Made by a program: the position numbers and the translations under genes. A DNA stretch of 64,000 nucleotides from CAZTTH01 sp964615975 (lineage in GTDB: Bacteria > Verrucomicrobiota > Lentisphaeria > JABSQK01 > JAJFLO01), in contig CAZTTH010000015.1 of the NCBI GenBank assembly GCA_964615975.1, forward strand, positions 12,411 to 76,410, written 5' to 3'. Numbering within the stretch: position 1 is the first letter of the stretch; each line of letters opens with the position of its first letter. Under the pieces are notes generated by a model. That model was given only the letters and a program-made list of their open reading frames with translations. It searched no databases and was not told where the DNA came from. This document shows, piece after piece, positions 19,801-27,176 of this stretch.

Positions 19801-20107
19801 GAGAATCCATCAAATCGGGGAGGGATTTTTCCAATAACATGGCAACATCCTTATCTTGTGGCAGCCGCGACAAGCGGCGCACAATCACTACAAACGCGAG
19901 CGCCATGGCCAGCACAACCGCGCCAGCAGTCAGGTAGAATGCCGTTCCTTCTCGCGCCGGAAAAAAATAATCGGCCACGGAAAGAATAAACACCGGCGCG
20001 ATAATGATCAGGAGCAGTTCGCTTCCCAGCCGGCACAGTTCACGGCGCCAGAGGAATCGCCTCTCTGTCGATAACCGATTAAGAAAAAGTGTCTGATTAA
20101 TTTTCAT
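16880..20107 (-). CDS. DUF4175-like large membrane-anchored coiled-coil protein
   Basis: 1075 residues. Two transmembrane segments lie near residues 28-70 and a third near 150-170, followed by a periplasmic part. About residues 185-500 look like beta-rich Ig-like repeats (TPPEYTNLPRQHLTEL, VVAPEEDARRQIDREITFSFKVNDDYGV). From about 640 the chain is a long, highly charged Gln/Glu/Lys coiled coil. This organisation matches DUF4175/TIGR02302-type proteins of several diderm phyla, often found near MoxR/BatA genes; those neighbours are absent here. Function is unknown; the shape suggests a periplasm-spanning structural or scaffold protein. The gene starts 11 bases inside the end of prfB. Its TAG stop is the first codon of a dispersed repeat. 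Confidence 0.7.
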   Translation of the reverse strand: MKINQTLFLNRLSTERRFLWRRELCRLGSELLLIIIAPVFILSVADYFFPAREGTAFYLTAGAVVLAMALAFVVIVRRLSRLPQDKDVAMLLEKSLPDLMDSLICAVEVAERHPAKRTELSQALLSTVEGDLERRNLRAAISAYAISCKRLMATLLAVTFLAAVVGMFSFIHKASDHAQSRFLAATPGIIVTPGNTEVAHGDDLIVEALIQRGEQHAQIVMLAKNGQFTYAMYTSESGKHSFAFAGVDDDFRYYVQTPRLRSPTYQVKTYEKARLTDCIITITPPEYTNLPRQHLTELKSITVPQHSQVRLELSTNLPVTTSVLIDHQPALVFTSKNDSLHHQLDLTIDQSFSYVIELMDKSEHRIITPESYHIESIDDFAPIIQVVAPEEDARRQIDREITFSFKVNDDYGVQSLHLHYSINGGVWHALELFHATGEQLNKEHLGAHVLNVIGQVKDGDIIAYYGSATDAAQPTANQAVTEVRFIEMRPAKIDAPEIGGMGQAQVKTLQVNDLIVAQKRLIRSTWSTHFMAEHDSRKEHLTDLKQMARDLTMTSANRYQELFGADFTSAPIADEPFDLVGTLLQNSVIDATIEKKTVLPSGSEKNVQKFFRAAIENMQQAESLLQRDLPDESSPYQRQSLSHLVTLAIELEKNTPKGKGSGGEGESEPRKDPVKEENQQKENAAKKNRMNEIAASMDKLIDRQERLNNDIARNSGESKSGETQKFLGAKQDQLRQDSEKLREKMMQEGETQSAATQMSEATRNMSQVSSHLEQGQMTNASKYGDLAHQFLQRAMKLVKDQQNRLANEALWKADKALDSLRERQHELRQKTTAQVEEKNPPYEGNELADQQQQIRDDFEQFLKNLGETANTSEASKPQIADELRAALAKAESANTSSTMKRAENAARYSLWNKASDYQAQAEQSLMQMAQHVQNAMRTATSMSPEQMTQMLQQVLRDIQKVQQAQEQQAAPEAMQQLYSAIQKDLQDITDLLNEPAMDQLAQEMTVTALSGRAGEAEVNEQVLTTLTKAARLLETKLTQSTVTEQLKMTRATGQEPPDEFKKLVQKYFTKIGSSF

Positions 20108-21213
20108 CAGAAGATTTCGTCTTTAAAAAAGATTCAATGAAATTGTCGATTTTTCCGTCAAGGACTCCGGCCGAATCACTGGTTTCTTCGCCAGTGCGCA
20201 GATCTTTGACCATCTGATAGGGATGGAGCACATACGAACGGATCTGGCTGCCCCAGGCATTTTCCTCCTTCGGACCCGTGGCATTCAATTTTTCCTCCTC
20301 CGCAGAGGCGAGTTGCCGCTCATACAGGCGTGAACGTAAGACACGCATTGCGGTCGCCCGGTTCTGATGTTGTGAGCGTTGATTCTGACAGGCGACAACA
20401 ATGCCGGTCGGAATATGGGTGATCCGCACGGCGCTGTCGGTGGTATTGACATGCTGGCCGCCGGCGCCGCTGCTACGAAAGGTATCCATCTTGATGTCTT
20501 TTTCTTCAATCTCAATGTCGATGTCATCACTGATTTCAGGGGCTACCTCAAGGGCGGCAAAGGAGGTATGGCGCCTTTTGTTGCTGTCAAATGGGGAAAT
20601 CCGCACCAGGCGATGGACGCCATTTTCGGAGCGTAAATATCCATAGGCAAAATCGCCGGTCACCATCAGAATGGCGTTTTTAATACCGGCCACTTCGCCC
20701 GGCTGCATGTCGATGATTTCTGTTTTGAAACCATTCCGTTCCGCCCAGCGAAAATACATCCGAAACAACATCTGTGCCCAATCGCAGGATTCCGTGCCGC
20801 CCGAGCCGGGGTGAAAGGTGAGAATGGCATTGTTTTTATCGAATTTGCCCCCGAGAAAACTGACCAGTTCAAGCTTCGCTAGTTCCGCTTCGATTTCAGG
20901 CAGGGCTTTATCCGCATCGCCTAACAATTCTGAATCTTCGCCATCCTCCTGAATTAATTCGACCAGCGCCAAAAAATCATTGAGATGTTGCTGCAATAAA
21001 TTAAATGGATCCAGGATGGCGCGGCAGTGGCTGACCTTTCCCACTACTTCCTGCGCTTCCTCGCGATTATCCCAAAATCCCGGGGAACTCATTTTTTCCT
21101 GGAGTTCCCGCAAGCGATTTTGCACGGAGACGACATCAAAGATACACCTTTAATTGTTCGAAGCGGTTCTTTAACTCCAGGGCATGTGTGCTTAAATCGT
21201 CCAAGGTAATCAT
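20097..21213 (-). CDS. prfB: Peptide chain release factor 2, expressed by programmed +1 frameshift
   Basis: The full protein is about 371 residues in two frames. The first 25 codons run from the ATG at 21213 (MITLDDLSTHALELKNRF...) to CTT and then an in-frame TGA at 21138-21136. After a +1 slip, translation resumes with GAT and continues as DVVSVQNRLRELQEKMSSP to the stop at 20097. RF2 marks are present: anticodon-like SPF (RISPFDSNKRRHTSF) and the GGQ loop GAGGQHVNTTDSAVRITHIPTG. It releases peptides at UGA and UAA. An annotation of the main frame alone would start at the GTG at 21125 and lose the N-terminus. It heads a minus-strand unit with the DUF4175-like gene. Confidence 0.95.
21136..21150 (-). 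promoter_or_regulatory. prfB: prfB autoregulatory +1 frameshift site
   Basis: On the minus strand the site reads AAGGTGTATCTTTGA followed by T. It contains a Shine-Dalgarno-like AGGTG, a 3-base spacer TAT, slippery CTT and stop TGA, as in the E. coli element (AGGGGG-TAT-CTT-TGA-C). The TGA is codon 26, the same place as in E. coli. Low RF2 slows termination and lets the ribosome slip +1, so RF2 controls its own synthesis. The base after TGA is T rather than the usual C. Confidence 0.93.
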
Positions 21214-21518
21214 ATTTGTTCTTATGCGATGCGGGTTATAGTTATTGCGTGCTTGGTGAGCCGTTGGATCTGATGGTTAAAAAATATCATGCCGACGGTT
21301 TATTTCTTGTAAGCGCAAGCAGAAGTGAAATATTAAGAGTGGCGCCGAAAAGTCAAATCAATTGACAAGTCTATTTTATTTTACCGCGTGAATCCGACCC
21401 CGGCCGGGTGTCACTCCCAACGCTGGGAGCGATGCTTTTTAATCGCTGATTAAGGGGTTATTTCCGACTCGATTGAACTCTTGAAAAGAAATCATACATT
21501 GATATAAACTGGTTATCC
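21214..21518. other. Divergent intergenic region with stacked hairpins
   Basis: 305 bases between prfB and the plus-strand membrane gene. On the plus strand three short hairpins follow one another: ACCC/GGGT (21397-21409), a perfect 6-bp CTCCCA-ACGC-TGGGAG (21414-21429) and GCGAT/ATCGC (21429-21446) enclosing a T-run. They could form a structured leader, operator or transcription block. No gene is present. Confidence 0.4.
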
Positions 21519-22592
21519 ATGCCCGCTCCCTCCCCCAATCAAACACTGGCAATCAGCATACAGGCAGTGAATCACGCTGTGAATGGAGTTGTCATTCAAT
21601 TGTTTACCCCATTCTCTCTGGAGCGATGGTTTAAATTGGGATTTTGCAATTGGTTGGCGATCATTCATAAGATAGCACTTCACATCATGCCGGTGGTTTA
21701 TTTTTTTACGATGATGCTCTTGGGCTCCGTGGTCAAGGCCAAACATCCCTATCAATTCAATACACCATTGAATCCTAACACGGTTATCGAATCACTAAGT
21801 TCCTGGTTGATGGGTAACTTATTGCTGTTTGGGGTTATTTTTGCTGTCGGAATCATTGCCGTGATAAGTCTTCATTGGTTGAGCGCGGTCGGGGAATTTT
21901 TATTTTTGGACTGTCTGGTTAATCCCCGCCAGCCGATATTCACTCATTGGCGCGCCTTTCAACGGCGGGGATTTTCATTGTTTTTATGGAAGATACTTTT
22001 ATATCTCTGTTTGGCAGTTTTGGGGGTCTCCATGTTTATCTTCGGTTGTGGTATAATTTTCAGTGCCGCGGCTACTGGCAATATCATGACCCTTCCATTT
22101 CTCATTGCGGCTGGAGTGATGGGGTTGGGGCTGGCATTTATCCTGTTCTGTTCCTGGAGTCACATGCTGCTCATGGACATCATGGTGCCGTTGATGTTTA
22201 AATTCAATATAACCGGAATGATCGCGTTTGATTACCTGCTTAAAATGCTCAAGGTTTACTGGGGAAAATTTCTCGCTTTTTGGGTGGTTAAAAGTCTGCT
22301 TAAGATCATGATCAAAATGATACTGATGGCGGCGCTGGCCATCACCTTGTTTTTGCCCTTGCTTCCCAATTTTATTCCGGGCCTGAATATCGGTTGGCAT
22401 TATCTCCTCACCGTGATCCTGTTGCCGATTACCGTTTTATTGCGTTTGTTGGGGCCTGCCCTGCTCACCCAATTAAACCCGGCGTATGACATCTTCTCCC
22501 CTTTGACTGATTCCGAAACGCCACTCGAACCGCAGTCCCAATCGACATCAGAAGCTCCCCAGTCACAGTTTTATGTCCCCGGACACCAGTGA
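21519..22592 (+). CDS. Polytopic membrane protein of unknown function
   Basis: 357 residues with about seven or eight hydrophobic segments (starting near residues 55, 97, 145, 175, 205, 270 and 305) and a Ser/Gln/Pro-rich hydrophilic tail. The N-terminal pattern NGVVIQLFTPFSLERWFKLGFCNWLA recalls an unnamed family of bacterial and archaeal membrane proteins with a PF...W..LGF..WLA signature, but I cannot assign a function. No catalytic motif is visible. There is no good Shine-Dalgarno sequence before the ATG. It stands alone. Confidence 0.75.
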   Translation: MPAPSPNQTLAISIQAVNHAVNGVVIQLFTPFSLERWFKLGFCNWLAIIHKIALHIMPVVYFFTMMLLGSVVKAKHPYQFNTPLNPNTVIESLSSWLMGNLLLFGVIFAVGIIAVISLHWLSAVGEFLFLDCLVNPRQPIFTHWRAFQRRGFSLFLWKILLYLCLAVLGVSMFIFGCGIIFSAAATGNIMTLPFLIAAGVMGLGLAFILFCSWSHMLLMDIMVPLMFKFNITGMIAFDYLLKMLKVYWGKFLAFWVVKSLLKIMIKMILMAALAITLFLPLLPNFIPGLNIGWHYLLTVILLPITVLLRLLGPALLTQLNPAYDIFSPLTDSETPLEPQSQSTSEAPQSQFYVPGHQ

Positions 22593-22945
22593 GGAAGCAG
22601 TTTATTCGCTGCGGATTTAGACCGTTGTCCATCCCCTGATTACGCAACCAGATCAAGAAATTAAAAGAGAATTCTCTTGACTGGGAAGATCAAAAGATAT
22701 AGTGGTACAATAGATGTAAATAACTTTTGATCATGGGGGGGATGGGCAGCCGGATCAGCGTTTTTTTTCGCGGCGCGTTTCAGGGCTTCTTTATCCCCCC
22801 AAAACAGGGGGTCACGCCGGGCGCATGTGAGATAAATTCATGGCAGTGTTCGGGATAAATTAATTAGCAATGAATTTAGCACCGTTTACGACTACTAACT
22901 CCATCGCAAAACCATAAAAAACATCCACCACTCAGGGAAAATAAC
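22593..22945. promoter_or_regulatory. Intergenic region with inverted repeat upstream of the receiver-kinase gene
   Basis: A perfect 9-bp inverted repeat, GATCAAAAG at 22688-22696 and CTTTTGATC at 22724-22732, encloses 27 bases containing TATAGT and TACAAT. A TTGACT at 22677-22682 lies 15 bases before TATAGT, a possible but short-spaced promoter. Further on is a C6-AAAACA-G5 hairpin (22795-22811). The inverted repeat could be an operator over the promoter of the gene at 22946. No gene is in this stretch. Confidence 0.35.
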
Positions 22946-24166
22946 ATGGAAGCATATTCCATCATTTGTGCTGATGACGATGAACAGGCTCGTGAGTTGT
23001 ACGTGAAGTTATTCACCCTGCGTGGGTATGACGTGCGCACTTGCGTCGATGGCTCTGAAGTCATCCCTGAATTCGAACGTCAGATCGCGGATTTATTTAT
23101 CCTCGATGTTGATATGCCCAAGAAAAATGGCTTGCAACTCTGTCGGGAGTTACGACGTCATCCCCAGGCGAATCAAGTGCCAATCATTGTCTGCTCGGCT
23201 TACGAATCCGAGGAAGTCATGGTCAAAGCGCTTAATGCCGGCGCTGACGATTATATCATCAAACCAACAAAAGTTGCGGAACTATATGCCAAAGTCGCTA
23301 AAGTATTGAAGAACAACCCCAAGATGAACAGGGGCGAAAAGGGATTGAAAATCGGCAATACATTTGCCGGAAAATATCGCATTATGACCCGGTTGGGCAC
23401 TGGCGGCTTCAGTCAGGTATATAAGGCGGAGGATGTTTCCGCCACCCCACCCAAATTAACGGCGTTGAAGATCTTTTCCTTTCACCAACATGAATGCGGC
23501 CCGGATTATATGGCGATGTTTTTGCGGGAAGCCTATGGACTATCCAAACTGGATCATCCCAATATTATTCGCTTTTATGGATTTGGTGAAAATAATTCCC
23601 AATATTATCTCGCCATGGAGTATGCGGAAGGACAGTCAATACGACAAATCCTTGATGAACGCGGCCCCATCCAGGAAAAAAAGGTGGCAATGCTTGCCTT
23701 CCATGTGCTGCAAGCTTTGAAATATCTCAAAAAATTCCAGATTGTGCACCGTGACATCACTCCACATAATATATTGATTTTAGACAGCGGCGATGTCAAA
23801 CTCATCGACTTCGGATTAGCAAAACCAGTCAAGGATGGGACCTTGACTCCCGAGGGCATGTTTGCCGGCAGCCCGCTTTATGCCGCTCCTGAGATCATTA
23901 TGGATTCAACCCCGGATGTCGCCGCTGATATCTTTTCCCTGGGGGCCACAATGTACACGATGATTACCAACACTCATCCGTTTCCCGGAAACACCCCATG
24001 GGAAATTTTCCAAAACCGCTTTGAAGCCAAACCACAGCCCGTTATCCAGGCGAATCCTAATGTGAGCGTATCCATCTCCCTGCTTATCGAACAGATGATG
24101 GCATATGAAAAGGTATTGCGCCCCTCCCTCGACGCGATCGAAAAATCATTATTAAAATTATGTTGA
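22946..24166 (+). CDS. Receiver domain-Ser/Thr protein kinase fusion
   Basis: 406 residues. The N-terminal CheY-like receiver (about 1-122) has acidic residues in ICADDDEQ, phosphoacceptor Asp54 (FILDVDMPKKNG) and Lys106 (YIIKP). A Hanks-type kinase domain (about 143-405) follows: glycine loop LGTGGFSQVYK, Lys175, helix-C Glu195, HRDITPHN with catalytic Asp270 and Asn275, and LIDFGLAK with metal-binding Asp288. All invariant residues are present. At the position after HRDI, the Lys usual in Ser/Thr kinases is Thr272. No transmembrane segment or PASTA domain is seen, so it is cytoplasmic. It probably lets an aspartyl phosphorelay control Ser/Thr phosphorylation. AGGG lies upstream of the ATG. 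No partner histidine kinase is adjacent. Confidence 0.92.
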   Translation: MEAYSIICADDDEQARELYVKLFTLRGYDVRTCVDGSEVIPEFERQIADLFILDVDMPKKNGLQLCRELRRHPQANQVPIIVCSAYESEEVMVKALNAGADDYIIKPTKVAELYAKVAKVLKNNPKMNRGEKGLKIGNTFAGKYRIMTRLGTGGFSQVYKAEDVSATPPKLTALKIFSFHQHECGPDYMAMFLREAYGLSKLDHPNIIRFYGFGENNSQYYLAMEYAEGQSIRQILDERGPIQEKKVAMLAFHVLQALKYLKKFQIVHRDITPHNILILDSGDVKLIDFGLAKPVKDGTLTPEGMFAGSPLYAAPEIIMDSTPDVAADIFSLGATMYTMITNTHPFPGNTPWEIFQNRFEAKPQPVIQANPNVSVSISLLIEQMMAYEKVLRPSLDAIEKSLLKLC

Positions 24167-24447
24167 AGCGGGAACAATGATTTCCCCACAGACGCGATTA
24201 AATACTCGATTCATCTCACATGCCGGCACCATGAGTTTGGATTTCAAGACGTTTTATTCGCAAGGATTCACCTCTTGAAACTCCCGATTCTTGCGTAGCG
24301 CTTGCAAAGATTGAGATTCGATTGAATATTTTTTCATGTCCTAAGGGTATTTCCATGACCGTGTTTTTTTCATGTCCACAGTCATCCGAGGCAGCCCCAA
24401 GCTAAATCATATTTGTCGGTAATCCTTTAATCTCAATGGAGGCGATT

Positions 24448-24957
24448 ATGAATTTCTTTTCGCGATTGAACGCATGGGTGGCGAAACAGACCGACTGGCT
24501 CTTTGACCTGATTCGCATTTATCTCGGAATTGGATTATTCGTCAAAGCCATTTATTTCATCAATCACAAGGAATATCTCTTTAATTTGTTGAATGGCGCC
24601 GGACATGATTGGTATGCCGAAGCCATCATTATACACTATGTGATTCTGGCTCATCTGGCGGGTGGATTTTGCATGACATTGGGAATTTTAACCCGCTTTG
24701 CCGCACTGGTACAAATACCGGTATTGGCGGGCGCGGTTTTTCTGGTCCATTTGCCACAGATGAAAGGCATTGATCCCCGCCAAAACTTGGAATTCTCCGC
24801 ATTGGTTTTGTTTCTCCTGATCCTGATCTTTATCCGTGGCGGCGGACCGCTGGCGCTGGACAATACCAAATCCGGAGAAGATCAACCAGTCCAAGACCCG
24901 GCGTCAAAAGAACCGGTAACGCCCCAGGAAGCTGAATCGATTCCACAGTCGGTTTAG
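24448..24957 (+). CDS. DoxX family membrane protein
   Basis: 169 residues with four membrane segments. DLIRIYLGIGLFVKAIYF, HLAGGFCMTLGILTRFAALVQIPVLAGAVF and the C-terminal LVLFLLILIFIRGGGPLALD are typical of DoxX. The ATG at 24436 is less likely as start because it overlaps GGAGG (24438-24442), which serves the ATG at 24448 with 5-base spacing. A Pro/Glu/Gln-rich tail of about 30 residues follows the last membrane segment. DoxX proteins are poorly defined; some associate with thiol redox or respiratory functions. It converges on ligA, with about 16 bases between the stops. Confidence 0.85.
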   Translation: MNFFSRLNAWVAKQTDWLFDLIRIYLGIGLFVKAIYFINHKEYLFNLLNGAGHDWYAEAIIIHYVILAHLAGGFCMTLGILTRFAALVQIPVLAGAVFLVHLPQMKGIDPRQNLEFSALVLFLLILIFIRGGGPLALDNTKSGEDQPVQDPASKEPVTPQEAESIPQSV

Positions 24958-24973
24958 TCGTCATCATTATAAA

Positions 24974-27028
24974 TTATGGGGACGTGGATGACTCATTTGG
25001 TTTAATCGATTTATTTCCAATCATTTCCATAAATTCCGATTCCGTGATGCAGGTAACCCCCAATTTTCTTGCCTGGGCCAATTTCGCTCCAGCGTCATCA
25101 CCAACTATCACAAAATCGGTTTTGGCGCTGACACTGCTGGTGACATTGGCGCCCAATTTGATCAGAATCTCCTTTGCCTGATCGCGGGTTAGATGAGTTA
25201 ACGTACCGGTAAGCACACAGATTTTTGCGTTAAAAGGAGAAGGGATCATTTCGCTCGTGTCATCCTGAAATCTTAACCCACTCTGACGCAAGCGATTAAG
25301 CAGAATGAGATGTGTCTCATCCTGAAAATAGCGATACACGCTTTCTGCCATTACCGGGCCGATGTCCGGCACGCGCATCAATTCCTCAACTGATGCAGTC
25401 GCGATCGCATCCAGATGGTGAAAAGATTGCAGCATTGAACGCGCAGACTTAGCGCCAATGTGCCTGATTCCCAATCCAAAGAGCAAGCGCCAGGGGGGTT
25501 GGTTTTTACTTTCTGCGATCCCTGCGATCAGTTTCGTTATTGATTTTTCTCCCAATCCCGGCAACTGCTTCAAACGTTCGATATCATCAGGGCGAATTTC
25601 GTAAATGTCCGCATAATTTTTTACCAAGTGTTCATCCACCAATAGTTCCACCATCACCTCGCCCAATGACTCAATGTCCATGGCGGCGCGACTGGCGAAA
25701 TGGCGGAGTTGTTCCTTTAGTTGTTGTGGGCATTTATCATTGATGCAGCGGATGGCAATTTCTTCCTCGCTCGTGAATGTCGGGGCATTGCAGCTGGGAC
25801 AATGAGATGGGGGCTGAATGGGAATCTCCGCGCCAGTTCTCCGTTCGACAACCGCGCGGATTACCGCGGGAATTATTTCGCCCGCCTTTTCGATCTCAAC
25901 CTCATCGCCAATACGAATATCTTTCCGCGCCACTTCGGTAAAATTATGCAGTGTCGCCCGACTTACCGTGGTGCCCGATAGAAATACCGGCGCCAATTCC
26001 GCCACCGGCGTAAGCACGCCCGTTCTTCCAACCTGAACACTAATCCCTTTAACTCGGGTAACCGCTTTTTCCGCCGCGAATTTATAGGCGATCGCCCAGC
26101 GCGGCGATTTGGTGGTGAAACCCAGTATTTCTCGATCCGCAAATTTATTGACCTTGATGACGGCGCCATCCAAATCATAGGGCAATGAAGCGCGGGCTTT
26201 ATCTAATTCATTCACTGCGGCAATAACGGCATCCAGATTATGACAGTGCCGCTGGATCGGCGATATTTTCAGTCCATAGGTTTTCAGGACGCGCAATAAT
26301 TCCTCCTGTGTTTGTATTTCCTTTTGGGAAATTTCACCACATCCATAGAAAATTGCATCCAGGGGGCGTTTTGCGGTTTCCCGCGTGTCGAGGAGTTTCA
26401 ACGAACCGGCAGTGGTGTTGCGGGCATTCGCGTATAAGGGTTCGCCCTCTTCCTGGCGTTCCCGATTCAATCTGGCAAAGTCATCCCGGGTCATGAATAC
26501 TTCTCCACGTGCTTCCCAAATTGCTGGTGGACAGTCAGTTATAATTCGCGATGGGATGCTGCGCACTGTGCGTATGTTTTCCGTGACATCGTCGCCGCGT
26601 TCACCGTTGCCCCGGGTCAGCGCCCGGATCATGATCCCATTTTCATAACGAATTGAAATACTGACGCCATCGATCTTGGGTTCCACTAGATAATCAACCT
26701 GATCATGACCAAGTTGTTTGACTATCCGTTGATGGAAAGCACGCAGTTCAGCTTCTGAATAAGTATTGTCAAGGCTGAGCATGGGGAGTGCGTGAGGAAA
26801 ACTATGGAATTGGCTTAGTACTTGCCCGCCAACTTTTTGCGTTGGCGAATGTGATACTTTCAAGTCCGGGTTTTCATTCTCAAGGCGGACCAGTTCGGCA
26901 TACAGCCGATCAAATTCTGCGTCTGATATTACTGGTTGCGCAAGAACATGATAAAGATAATTATGGCGTTCAATTTCACGGCGAAGAGACTCAATACGTT
27001 CGGAGGGATTTTCAATCGCGGATATCAT
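24974..27028 (-). CDS. ligA: NAD-dependent DNA ligase
   Basis: About 684 residues from the ATG at 27028; the frame also has an ATG at 27091 that would add an unconserved, hydrophobic 21-residue leader. The Ia domain is followed by the nucleotidyltransferase domain with adenylated Lys118 in LVEPKIDGVSISI. Next come the OB fold, the zinc finger CPSCNAP...CINDKCPQQ, four helix-hairpin-helix motifs (LPGLGEKSITKLI, GIRHIGAKSAR, VPDIGPVMAESVY) and a C-terminal BRCT domain (CVLTGTLTHLTRDQAKEILIKLGANV). It seals nicks in replication and repair. No Shine-Dalgarno sequence is obvious before either start, so the exact N-terminus is uncertain. Confidence 0.96.
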   Translation of the reverse strand: MISAIENPSERIESLRREIERHNYLYHVLAQPVISDAEFDRLYAELVRLENENPDLKVSHSPTQKVGGQVLSQFHSFPHALPMLSLDNTYSEAELRAFHQRIVKQLGHDQVDYLVEPKIDGVSISIRYENGIMIRALTRGNGERGDDVTENIRTVRSIPSRIITDCPPAIWEARGEVFMTRDDFARLNRERQEEGEPLYANARNTTAGSLKLLDTRETAKRPLDAIFYGCGEISQKEIQTQEELLRVLKTYGLKISPIQRHCHNLDAVIAAVNELDKARASLPYDLDGAVIKVNKFADREILGFTTKSPRWAIAYKFAAEKAVTRVKGISVQVGRTGVLTPVAELAPVFLSGTTVSRATLHNFTEVARKDIRIGDEVEIEKAGEIIPAVIRAVVERRTGAEIPIQPPSHCPSCNAPTFTSEEEIAIRCINDKCPQQLKEQLRHFASRAAMDIESLGEVMVELLVDEHLVKNYADIYEIRPDDIERLKQLPGLGEKSITKLIAGIAESKNQPPWRLLFGLGIRHIGAKSARSMLQSFHHLDAIATASVEELMRVPDIGPVMAESVYRYFQDETHLILLNRLRQSGLRFQDDTSEMIPSPFNAKICVLTGTLTHLTRDQAKEILIKLGANVTSSVSAKTDFVIVGDDAGAKLAQARKLGVTCITESEFMEMIGNKSIKPNESSTSP

Positions 27029-27176
27029 GAAAGCAGCAAAAACGACTGGAATTTTTATACAGGAAGTGACGAAATATTTTAATTTCGGCATGAAAATTTT
27101 TTAATTTGTTTTGTTATGATTGAAATGTGCTATTAAAATTATGCATATACAAAATAAATAATTATTATATTTTGTG

